A stretch of DNA of 15,665 nt, taken from NCBI GenBank assembly GCA_900769345.1, contig CAAGGJ010000065.1:1-15665 (forward strand), read 5' to 3'. This DNA comes from Bacteroidales bacterium. Its GTDB lineage: Bacteria > Bacteroidota > Bacteroidia > Bacteroidales > Muribaculaceae. Positions 5,851 to 12,802 of this stretch are shown here, in pieces. Under the pieces are notes generated by a model. It was not told the DNA's origin. It searched no databases and worked only from the letters and a program-made list of their open reading frames with translations. Position numbers and translations under genes: made by a program. Positions within the stretch are counted from its first letter, which is position 1; every line of letters begins with the position of its first letter.

Positions 5851-8661
5851 ATGAAACGAATGAAAAGAGTGCTTCTCATAGCATTGATGGCTATGGGAGT
5901 GATGCAAGTCAATGCGCAGATGTCGACCGAAGTGCCGGTAGACGAAGCAGTGCGCATCGGAAAATTGTCAAACGGATTGACCTACTACATCCGACACAAC
6001 GAATATCCCAAGGGACAGGCTGAGTTTTATATAGCTCAGAAGGTGGGTTCGATAGTGGAAAACGACAATCAGCGCGGTTTGGCACACTTCTTGGAACATA
6101 TGTGCTTCAATGGCACAAAGACATTTAAGGGCAATGATATGCTCAAGTGGTGCGAATCGAATGGTATAAAGTTCGGCGCAAATGTTAATGCCGCTACCGG
6201 AGTAGATCAGACCATATACAATATCTCGAAAGTGCCAACAGCACGCGTAGGCATACAAGACACCTGTCTTATAATATTGCGCGACTGGGCTGATGGTCTT
6301 TTGCTCGATGGTGAGGAAATCGACTCAGAACGCAAGGTGATACACGAAGAGTGGCGCATGCGCATGGTGGGTCAGATGCGTATACTCGAAAATCTTTTGC
6401 CTGAGATTTATCCTAACAGCCGTTATGGTTATCGCTTGCCCATCGGCACGATGGATGTGGTGGACAACTTCCCGCACCAAGCGCTTCGCGACTACTATGA
6501 GACATGGTATCGCCCCGATTTGCAAGGTGTGATAGTGGTGGGAGACATAGATGTAGACCGCATAGAATGTAAGATAAAGGAACTCTTCGGCGGCATAGAG
6601 ATGCCGGCTAATCCCAAGCCGCGCGAATACTATCCTGTGGAGGATAACAAAGAGACTATCTATGCCATAGGTGTGGACAAGGAGCAACCCACAAGCATAG
6701 CTCAGATAATGTTTAAGCACGATGCATATCCCGATTCGTTGAAATCGAATATCAATTATCTTGCTTATAAATATGTGCTCGATATGGCCACCTCGATGGT
6801 AAATTCTCGCTTGAGCGAAATGACCAAGAAAAACGATTGCCCATTTGCCTACTCTATGGCTATGGAAGGCGATTATCTGATAGCAGGCACCAAGAGTGCA
6901 ATGACATTTGTGGCAGTGCCCAAGAACGACGATATGAAGTCGGCATTCAAGGCGGTGATGACCGAAATAGCACGCATCAAGCAGCACGGATTCCTGGCAA
7001 GCGAATATTTGCGTGCTCGCGACGAATATTTGTCGAATCTCGAAAAAGCATATAACAACCGCAAACAGCAAGATTCGGGCAATTTGGTGGGCGAGTACAC
7101 CCAACACTTCCTCAAGGGCGAACCGATTCCCGGCATAGAATATGAATACACTGTGATGACTATGCTCGCCAAGAATCTGCCTGTGGAAATGATTAATCAG
7201 ACCGTGATGCAGATTATAGGTGATGAAAACCGCGTGGTGGTGTGCATGATGCCCGAAAAAGAAGGCGTAACAGTTCCTACGAAGGCCGAATTGCAAGCCA
7301 TAGAGACCGAAGTGGGGCAGATGCAAGTAGAAGCATTTGTCGACAATGTGAAGACCGAACCGCTTATAGCACAACTTCCTGCCAAGGGTAAGGTGGTGAA
7401 AGAGAGTGTAAACAGCCGTTTTGGCGCTAAAGAATGGACTTTGAGCAACGGTGTGAAGGTAGTGGCTAAAAAGACCGATTTCAAGGACGATGAAATAGTG
7501 CTCAGAGCAGTGGCAAAGGGAGGCATATCGTGGGTGAGCGAAGCCGATGCCGATAACTTGGCATTCTTACCAATAGCAATGCAGCAGATAGCTCTCGGCG
7601 ACTTTAATGCAAGCGACCTTGAGAAATATCTCGCCGGTAAGCAAGTGCGTCTGCAAGGCAGCCCCGAATACTATGCTCGCAACATCTTAGGCAGCACCAC
7701 ACCTAAGGATTTGCAGACACTTATGGAAATGCTCTACATGTCGTTTGTTAATCTCCGCCTTGATGCCGATGAATTTGAAGCCCTGCGCAATCAGATGGTG
7801 AGCGTGCTGCAAAATCAGGTTACAACACCCGAATTTGTGTTCCAAACTCGCATGCGCAAGGCCCTCTATAAGTCGGCTCACGAGCAGATGATAAGCATCG
7901 AAGGCATAAAGAATGCAAAATGCGACCGCATAGAGCAAATCATCAAGCAATGCTACAGCAATGCGGCTGAATTTACATTTATCTTCACAGGTAATTTCGA
8001 CGAGGCTCAACTTAAGGAATACTGCGAACAATACTTGGCATCGTTGCCAACCGAGCCAACGAAGGTGACCAAGAATGTGAAATTCGTAGGGCTTAACATC
8101 AACCCGGGTAGCACTACTCAATCGTCTACCATGGCTATGCAGACTCCGCAAACCTATGCATCGTTTATCGTTTCGGGTAATATGCCATTCTCTTCGAAGA
8201 ATTCGCAACTTGGCAGCATAGTGTCGCAGATATTGTCGGCACGCTTTATCGAGCAAATACGTGAAAAGGAAGGTGCTACCTACAGCGTGCACACCAATGC
8301 CTCTGTAAATGGCATGTCGGATTTCAATATACAGTTTGATACCACATTGCCAATGAAGCCCGAAAAGCGCGACCGCGTGGTAGAGATAGTAAAGACCGCC
8401 TTCAATGATTTGCAGACCAATTGCGGCGAAGAAGAATTGCAGAAGGCTAAGGAATATAACACTAAGTCGCTTGCCGAAGGTCTGCGCTTGAACGGATATT
8501 GGGCACAAGTGATGTGTGCTTACGAACTTACCGGTGTAGATATGATGGAGAATGCTCAATCGATAATCGACGGCATCACAAAGGCCGACATAAACTCATA
8601 TATGAAGGCTCTTATGAAGCAAAACAATTTCCAAATCTACATTTTGGATCCTGAGAAATAA
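5851..8661 (+). CDS. Periplasmic M16-family zinc metallopeptidase, two-domain
   Basis: A 936-residue protein with an N-terminal signal peptide (MKRMKRVLLIALMAMGVMQV, cleavage near Ala22-Gln23). The inverted zinc motif of the pitrilysin/insulinase clan, HFLEH, is at 79-83: His79 and His83 are ligands and Glu82 the catalytic base. The third ligand is probably Glu167 in VIHEEW (163-168). A second, catalytically silent M16 half begins near residue 530 (LSNGVKVVAKK). The clan's substrate-binding Arg/Tyr pair appears as Arg804 and Tyr811 in REKEGATYSV. Length and layout fit the PqqL-like M16 proteins common in Bacteroidetes, which clamshell around unfolded peptides. The substrate is unknown; peptide turnover in the periplasm is the likely role. 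The gene stands alone between the fabD terminator and its own. Confidence 0.94.
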   Translation: MKRMKRVLLIALMAMGVMQVNAQMSTEVPVDEAVRIGKLSNGLTYYIRHNEYPKGQAEFYIAQKVGSIVENDNQRGLAHFLEHMCFNGTKTFKGNDMLKWCESNGIKFGANVNAATGVDQTIYNISKVPTARVGIQDTCLIILRDWADGLLLDGEEIDSERKVIHEEWRMRMVGQMRILENLLPEIYPNSRYGYRLPIGTMDVVDNFPHQALRDYYETWYRPDLQGVIVVGDIDVDRIECKIKELFGGIEMPANPKPREYYPVEDNKETIYAIGVDKEQPTSIAQIMFKHDAYPDSLKSNINYLAYKYVLDMATSMVNSRLSEMTKKNDCPFAYSMAMEGDYLIAGTKSAMTFVAVPKNDDMKSAFKAVMTEIARIKQHGFLASEYLRARDEYLSNLEKAYNNRKQQDSGNLVGEYTQHFLKGEPIPGIEYEYTVMTMLAKNLPVEMINQTVMQIIGDENRVVVCMMPEKEGVTVPTKAELQAIETEVGQMQVEAFVDNVKTEPLIAQLPAKGKVVKESVNSRFGAKEWTLSNGVKVVAKKTDFKDDEIVLRAVAKGGISWVSEADADNLAFLPIAMQQIALGDFNASDLEKYLAGKQVRLQGSPEYYARNILGSTTPKDLQTLMEMLYMSFVNLRLDADEFEALRNQMVSVLQNQVTTPEFVFQTRMRKALYKSAHEQMISIEGIKNAKCDRIEQIIKQCYSNAAEFTFIFTGNFDEAQLKEYCEQYLASLPTEPTKVTKNVKFVGLNINPGSTTQSSTMAMQTPQTYASFIVSGNMPFSSKNSQLGSIVSQILSARFIEQIREKEGATYSVHTNASVNGMSDFNIQFDTTLPMKPEKRDRVVEIVKTAFNDLQTNCGEEELQKAKEYNTKSLAEGLRLNGYWAQVMCAYELTGVDMMENAQSIIDGITKADINSYMKALMKQNNFQIYILDPEK

Positions 8662-8686
8662 TCAATAATAACAGTGTGAAGAAGTT

Positions 8687-8734
8687 GGCGCCGGCAATGC
8701 TTTGACGAGCAGAGCCGGCGCCTGATGTTTTTTT
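8687..8734 (+). terminator. GC-rich terminator after the M16 gene
   Basis: GGCGCCGGC (8687-8695) pairs perfectly with GCCGGCGCC (8714-8722). A run of seven T lies at 8728-8734, five bases after the stem. The loop itself can form a short inner pairing (TGC with GCA). Confidence 0.75.
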
Positions 8735-8828
8735 CGCCCCGTGAGCAAGTGATTGCATCCATACGCCGGGTGTGCGTGTGGCAAGATAAAATAGGAGGAA
8801 AAGAATCGCGAATTACACGCAAAATAGC

Positions 8829-8836
8829 TAATTTTG
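8829..8836 (+). promoter_or_regulatory. -7 element before the exonuclease fragment
   Basis: TAATTTTG matches TAnnTTTG, 94 bases before the ATG at 8930; no -33 TTTG is visible. It is the only recognisable promoter element between the M16 terminator and the intact exonuclease gene. It may therefore be the original exonuclease promoter, now also serving the inserted gene and everything to 11248. Confidence 0.4.
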
Positions 8837-8926
8837 TGAGTACTTATTGATGAAGGACATTTTGGAGAGACCCGATTGATTCTTCTTTCGAGGTTCGATT
8901 TAACAAATGAAATAACACTTACAAGC

Positions 8927-9023
8927 ATTATGCAAGACTTTGCGGCAATAGATTTTGAGACAGCTAACTACCAGCGCAGCTCGGTGTGTTCGGTGGGCGT
9001 GGTGATAGTGCGCGGCGGCGAGA
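8927..9023 (+). repeat. 97-base direct repeat, left copy
   Basis: It matches 10219-10315 at 92 of 97 positions. It spans ATT plus the first 31 codons of the exonuclease gene and one further base. Similarity stops abruptly on both sides. The five differences are all C in this copy against A or T in the right copy, and all fall at third codon positions without changing an amino acid. Confidence 0.93.
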
Positions 9024-9103
9024 CTCACACCGATAACGCCTATGTCGAAGTTCGAAAGAAACATTTCAAGGACGAAGAATTGATTAAATCTTGGCGCATG
9101 TGA
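8930..9103 (+). pseudogene. Truncated 5' fragment of a DnaQ-like exonuclease gene with a foreign tail
   Basis: A 57-codon frame. Residues 1-31 are identical to the start of the intact exonuclease at 10222, including the first exonuclease motif (Asp8, Glu10 in IDFETAN). Residues 32-57 are unrelated to that protein: a charged tail ending KDEELIKSWRM before TGA. The missing motifs mean it cannot be an active nuclease. The tail has ordinary codon use and could be the true C-terminus of another gene brought in with the insert, but I do not recognise it. The most likely reading is the stump of the original gene left by an insertion that supplied a fresh 5' end to the downstream copy. Confidence 0.75.
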
Positions 9104-9190
9104 AAATTTATATGCCAAGAAATATGTGGCAAGGAGAATCTCTTTTGCTGTGAAGAGGATTTAATGTAGAATAACATAAGAAGAATTGAT

Positions 9191-10207
9191 ATGGCAGAGA
9201 ATAAGATTGTAGCGAACAATGGGGCATCGATTGTTATTTACACGACAGATGACGGCAGTACCCAGCTTGAAGTAAAGTTGGAGAATGATACTGTGTGGCT
9301 TAATCGAGAGCAGATAGCTCAACTTTTTGGTAGAGATTATAAGACAATAGCCAAACATATCAATAATGCATTGCGAGATGAATTGTATGGCGAGCCGGTT
9401 GTCGCAAAATTTGCGACACCCAAGAAATATGGCAAGAAAGATGGATATCTTCAAATGCAAAATGTTGAATATTATAATCTCGATATGATTATATCAGTAG
9501 GTTATAGAGTGAAAAGCAAGAATGGCATTATCTTTAGGAAGTGGGCAAACTGCGTGTTAAAGCAATATCTTATCAAAGGATATGCGATTGACCAACGAAG
9601 ACTTGACCATTATGACGAATTGAAGGATGTGGTGAGACTGATGTCTCGAGCTCTCACTCTTCATGATGAAGTACCAGGGGAAGAATATGTTGGGCTTTTC
9701 GATGTTATATCCGACTATGTATATGCACTTGATACGCTCGACCGCTACGATTATCAGACATTGAGTATCGATAGAATAACAAAAGAAGAGCATTTCCGTG
9801 CTACTTACGATGAAGCTATGTCTGTTATTCAAGCCTTAAAAAATAAATTCGGGGGAAGCCGTTTGTTTGGAAATGAAAAAGATGACTCATTTAAAAGTAG
9901 CATAGGGCAGATATATCAGACTTTCGATGGCGAAGACCTATATCCGTCGATAGAAGAAAAAGCAGCGATGTTACTTTATCTAGTAGTGAAAAATCATTCC
10001 TTCAGCGATGGTAACAAGCGTATTGCAGCGATGCTTTTTCTTTAGTTTATGGAGAAGAACGGCATCCTCTATTCAGCCGACGGGAGAAAGCGTATAGCCG
10101 ATAACACACTAGTAGCTCTTACATTGATGATAGCAGAGAGTCGTACTGAAGAAAAAGATATGATGGTGAAAGTAGTAGTTAATCTGATAAACAAGGATAA
10201 TCAATAA
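9191..10207 (+). pseudogene. RhuM-Fic/Doc family protein gene interrupted by an in-frame TAG
   Basis: The frame from the ATG at 9191 gives 284 residues to a TAG at 10043-10045. The same frame then continues for 53 sense codons to TAA at 10205-10207, so the unbroken protein would be 338 residues. The N-terminal part is Virulence_RhuM-like (WLNREQIAQLFGRDYKTIAK about 36-55, and YNLDMIISVGYRVKS about 95-109). The C-terminal part is Fic/Doc, with HSFSDGNKR at 269-277. This is the HxFxxGNKR form seen in Doc toxins rather than the HxFxxGNGR of AMPylating Fic enzymes. Residues after the stop (FMEKNGILY, KRIADNTLVALTLMIAES) are what such proteins normally carry. A single TGG to TAG change is the simplest explanation. 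The 284-residue product keeps the catalytic motif but loses the last helices, so loss of function is likely but not certain. TAG ends the nuclease gene at 11248, arguing against TAG as a sense codon here. No separate antitoxin was found. Confidence 0.85.
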
Positions 10208-10218
10208 ATTTAATTGAA

Positions 10219-10315
10219 ATTATGCAAGACTTTGCGGCAATAGATTTTGAGACAGCTAACTACCAGCGCAGTTCGGTGTGTTCGGTGGGAGTGGTGATAG
10301 TGCGTGGAGGAGAGA
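10219..10315 (+). repeat. 97-base direct repeat, right copy
   Basis: Second copy of the repeat at 8927-9023, forming the beginning of the intact exonuclease gene. Together the two copies flank 1,195 bases that hold the RhuM-Fic gene. Confidence 0.93.
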
Positions 10316-10710
10316 TAGTAGACCGATACTATTCACTAATAAAGCCCATGCCGGAGTATTATAATTATAGATGCACTCAAGTGCACGGACTAAGAGCCAC
10401 TGACACCCATGAGGCGCCAGAATTTCCCGAGGTATGGGCGGAGATTGAGCCACTTATCGAAGGGTTGCCTTTGGTGGCTCACAATAAGGCGTTCGATGAA
10501 AGTTGCTTGAAAGCCGTGTTTAGAGCGTACGATATCTATTATCCCGGCTATGAATTCTATTGCACCTGTATAGCGTCGCGCCGCAAGTGGCCGGGCGAGC
10601 CCAACAACCTCGATGTGGCAGCAGCCCGCTGTGGCTATTATATGAATAACCACCACCACGCTTTAGCCGACGCCGAAGCCTGCGCAGCCATAGCGTTGGC
10701 TATTCTTTGA
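10222..10710 (+). CDS. DnaQ-like 3'-5' exonuclease (DEDDh), stand-alone
   Basis: A 162-residue single-domain nuclease. The DEDDh residues are visible: Asp8 and Glu10 in AAIDFETAN, Asp92 in AHNKAFDESCL, and His145 and Asp150 in HHHALADAEA. VHGLRATDTHEAPEF at 54-68 is the conserved block after the first motif. The family removes nucleotides from 3' ends using two metal ions. Short stand-alone members include proofreading-like and RNA- or DNA-trimming enzymes, so the substrate here is open. It has no -7 element of its own after the RhuM-Fic frame; with only 14 bases between that frame's TAA and this ATG, it is probably expressed by read-through from upstream. The nuclease gene follows after 25 bases, suggesting a functional pair. 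Confidence 0.92.
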   Translation: MQDFAAIDFETANYQRSSVCSVGVVIVRGGEIVDRYYSLIKPMPEYYNYRCTQVHGLRATDTHEAPEFPEVWAEIEPLIEGLPLVAHNKAFDESCLKAVFRAYDIYYPGYEFYCTCIASRRKWPGEPNNLDVAAARCGYYMNNHHHALADAEACAAIALAIL

Positions 10711-10735
10711 TTGTTAATTAGCGGAATTTCTGTGA

Positions 10736-11248
10736 ATGGTGAAATATATTTCAAATAGTGCTCATTATGCCGAAGTCCTTGCGCATTGCGCAGATGTGAA
10801 TCGAACGCTATGGATAGGTACAGCCGACATTAAGGATGCTTATGTGGATGTGAAAGGCGTTAAGGTGCCTTTCTTGAAACTTTTGGCACAGCTGATAGGC
10901 AGAGGTGTGGAGGTGCGTTTGATTCACGCCAAGGAGCCCGGACCGGCATTTCGAGAGGATTTCGATAAGTATCCGGTGCTTTACGATGGCCTGGAGCGAG
11001 TGCTGTGTCCTCGTGTTCACTTCAAGATGATAGTATTCGACTGCCGAGAGGTGTATGTGGGCAGCGCAAACCTCACAGGGGCGGGTGTGGGAATGAAAAA
11101 TGAGAATCGACGAAATTTCGAAGCCGGATTACTTACCGACGACCCTGTAATAGTGGAGCAAGCCATAGCGCAATTTGACAGCGTGTGGATGGGAAGTCAC
11201 TGCAAGCAATGTAGGCGCCGCGAATTTTGTGCCGACCCAATAAAATAG
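10736..11248 (+). CDS. Phospholipase D-superfamily protein with one HKD motif, probable nuclease
   Basis: A 170-residue protein with a single HKD signature, HFKMIVFD at 95-102 (His95, Lys97, Asp102), followed by VGSANLTGAG at 108-117. One-motif members such as Nuc act as homodimers and usually cut phosphodiester bonds in DNA, so nuclease activity is more likely than lipase activity. There is no signal peptide, which suggests a cytoplasmic location. The C-terminal tail HCKQCRRREFC (155-165) has a histidine and three cysteines and may bind a metal; this is not part of the basic HKD fold. It lies 25 bases after the exonuclease on the same strand, so the two could act in one DNA-processing pathway. 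The gene ends with TAG. Confidence 0.85.
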   Translation: MVKYISNSAHYAEVLAHCADVNRTLWIGTADIKDAYVDVKGVKVPFLKLLAQLIGRGVEVRLIHAKEPGPAFREDFDKYPVLYDGLERVLCPRVHFKMIVFDCREVYVGSANLTGAGVGMKNENRRNFEAGLLTDDPVIVEQAIAQFDSVWMGSHCKQCRRREFCADPIK

Positions 11249-11325
11249 ATTTGTGAGTGTGGCACTTGATGCAAAACCGGGCAGTAATTGTGGCCAAAAT
11301 GGGGAATACTTTGCTGCAAAAGTGT

Positions 11326-11333
11326 TATCTTTG
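11326..11333 (+). promoter_or_regulatory. Possible -7 element for the DUF3109 gene
   Basis: TATCTTTG matches TAnnTTTG, 105 bases before the ATG at 11438. The only TTTG upstream (11310-11313) is too close for a -33 box. It suggests that the gene is transcribed separately from the two nucleases. Confidence 0.4.
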
Positions 11334-11437
11334 CCGGCGAAAGAGTTCGAAAGCTCTCCTTTGGATGCAGATTGTCGAGGAGTGATGCCGAATGAAAAGC
11401 GATATATTTATAATCAAAATCAACCATTTGAAGTAAT

Positions 11438-12022
11438 ATGCTACAGATTAAAGATACGCTTGTGAGTCTTGACCTTGTGGAGCAATTTTTCTTGTGCGAC
11501 CTTGATAGTTGTCATGGTGAGTGCTGCATCGAGGGCGATGCGGGAGCACCCGTCACCGATGAAGAGGCTGCCACAATAGAGCGAATATTGCCGGAGATAT
11601 GGGACGACTTGCTGCCGCGAGCTCAGCAAGAGGTAAAGGAAAACGGGGTGAGCTACATAGATGAGGAGGGCGATAGAGTAACTTCGATAGTAGATGGCAA
11701 AAACTGCGTTTTTACTTGCTACGGACCCGATGGTATGTGCTATTGCGCCATCGAGAAAGCCTATCGTGAGGGCAAAATTGACTTCTATAAGCCCATATCG
11801 TGCCATCTCTATCCGGTTCGCATTAAGGAATATCCCACTTTCACGGCAGTGAATTATCATAGGTGGAAGATATGCAAGTGTGCTGAAGTGCTTGGCCGCA
11901 AGCAAGGCGTGCGCGCCTATGAGTTTCTGAAAGAGCCCTTGATACGTCGCTTCGGCAAGGAGTGGTACGACGAATTGGCACTAACCTGTGAACAGTATCT
12001 CAAGGAGTACGGCGACAAGTGA
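11438..12022 (+). CDS. DUF3109 family cysteine-rich protein
   Basis: A 194-residue cytoplasmic protein of the DUF3109 family, common in Bacteroidetes and related to the YkgJ-type cysteine-cluster proteins. At least eleven cysteines are arranged in groups: Cys20, 25, 29 and 30 (CDLDSCHGECC), 90 and 94, 101 and 103 (CYC), 122 (PISCHLYP) and 146 and 148 (KICKC). This looks like a binding site for a metal or iron-sulfur cluster, but no reaction is established for the family and none is proposed here. There are no membrane segments or signal peptide. The ATG at 11438 follows a 189-base gap and the rplS promoter lies downstream, so it appears to be a single-gene unit. Confidence 0.88.
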   Translation: MLQIKDTLVSLDLVEQFFLCDLDSCHGECCIEGDAGAPVTDEEAATIERILPEIWDDLLPRAQQEVKENGVSYIDEEGDRVTSIVDGKNCVFTCYGPDGMCYCAIEKAYREGKIDFYKPISCHLYPVRIKEYPTFTAVNYHRWKICKCAEVLGRKQGVRAYEFLKEPLIRRFGKEWYDELALTCEQYLKEYGDK

Positions 12023-12075
12023 CACGCAATTAGCATTTTTCGGTTATAAAAATCGCTGAATAAGGCGAATAATAT

Positions 12076-12106
12076 TTTGCAGAATGAAAAAAAATGGTTA
12101 ATTTTG
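12076..12106 (+). promoter_or_regulatory. Strong promoter for rplS
   Basis: TTTG (12076-12079) and TAATTTTG (12099-12106) match the -33 and -7 consensus with 19 bases between. Transcription should begin near 12112. Confidence 0.75.
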
Positions 12107-12113
12107 CACCGCT

Positions 12114-12175
12114 TTTGCAACCTCTGGCGAGAAGACGTGTGGCTCGTGAATGTTGCAGGAGGGTAATAAGAACAA
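12114..12175 (+). promoter_or_regulatory. Structured 5' leader of rplS, possible L19 autoregulatory element
   Basis: TGCAAC (12116-12121) pairs with GTTGCA (12152-12157) at the base of a stem, and CGAG (12128-12131) pairs with CTCG (12143-12146) inside it. AGGAGGG follows at 12157-12163. Ribosomal proteins often bind folds in their own mRNA leaders, and L19 leaders are known in other bacteria. Whether this is one is inference from position and structure only. Confidence 0.4.
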
Positions 12176-12191
12176 AAAAAATAAGACAAAA

Positions 12192-12554
12192 ATGGATTTG
12201 ATTAAGATTGTTGAAGAGTCATTTGCAACAGGTAAGGAATTTCCAGCATTCCAGCCGGGTGACACTATCACAGTAGACTATCGTATTAAAGAAGGTAACA
12301 AGGAACGTATCCAGCAGTACAAGGGCGTGGTTATCCGCATTTCAGGCGAAGGTAACAAGAAGCGCTTCACCGTACGCAAGATGAGCGACAACGTAGGTGT
12401 AGAACGTATTTTCCCTATCGAATCGCCGTTTATCGACAACATCACCATCAACAAGTATGGTAAGGTACGTCGTGCTAAGTTGTACTACCTCCGTGGTCTC
12501 ACAGGCAAGAAGGCACGCATCAAGGAGCGTCGTGTGAACTTGAAGCAAGACTAA
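12192..12554 (+). CDS. rplS: 50S ribosomal protein L19
   Basis: A 120-residue protein that matches L19 throughout (usual length about 115). It has FQPGDTITVDYRIKEG near the N-terminus, QQYKGVVIRISGEG in the middle, GVERIFPIESPFID and KVRRAKLYYLRGLTGKKARI towards the end. L19 lies at the 30S-50S interface of the ribosome. The frame is open back to an ATG at 12150, but that lies in the structured leader and adds a low-complexity lysine-asparagine stretch not found in L19, so the ATG at 12192 is chosen. The gene stands alone with a strong promoter and a terminator, rather than in the rpsP-rimM-trmD-rplS operon of E. coli. Confidence 0.97.
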   Translation: MDLIKIVEESFATGKEFPAFQPGDTITVDYRIKEGNKERIQQYKGVVIRISGEGNKKRFTVRKMSDNVGVERIFPIESPFIDNITINKYGKVRRAKLYYLRGLTGKKARIKERRVNLKQD

Positions 12555-12584
12555 TCACAAAGATTTGTGCTTAACGATACAAAG

Positions 12585-12618
12585 GCAGCTGCTATCGCAA
12601 GATGAGTGGCTGCTTTTT
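12585..12618 (+). terminator. Terminator of rplS
   Basis: GCAGC (12585-12589) pairs with GCTGC (12609-12613), extended by A-U pairs of AAAG with the T-run at 12614-12618. The loop is about 19 bases. The stem is modest, but position and T-run fit. Confidence 0.6.
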
Positions 12619-12747
12619 GTGTGTAGGGCGGAGTAGTAGAGTGATGGCGCAGGTGGGTAATAAGTGCACCGCTCGTTTATGTGATTTTATAAAAGATAAT
12701 GTATCAATTACCTGTGCATGAGAGTAGAAAATTTGCGGAAATAGTAT

Positions 12748-12755
12748 TATCTTTG
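12748..12755 (+). promoter_or_regulatory. -7 element for gpmI
   Basis: TATCTTTG matches TAnnTTTG, 47 bases before the gpmI ATG. A TTTG at 12732-12735 is too close to be a normal -33 box. Confidence 0.55.
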
Positions 12756-12802
12756 CATAGCCAAAATCAAATAAGATAAAACATCAAAAAAACAAGATAA
12801 AA

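Noticed and set aside
6325..7374. 349-codon minus-strand open frame; similar long frames at 7687-8559 and 13169-14281
   Set aside because: These are complements of the M16 peptidase and gpmI, rich in His, Cys and Tyr as is usual for antisense frames of genes with this codon use.
8759..8781. Hairpin CCATACGC / GCGTGTGG after the M16 terminator
   Set aside because: Good stem but no T-run on either strand and no gene end nearby; function cannot be assigned.
10043..10045. TAG reassigned to a sense codon in this genome
   Set aside because: The HKD nuclease gene ends in TAG at 11248 in a sensible place, and every other gene reads normally with three stop codons.
11253..11465. 70-codon open frame between the HKD nuclease and the DUF3109 gene
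   Set aside because: It overlaps the DUF3109 start in another frame, contains a promoter-like element and has no recognisable protein features.
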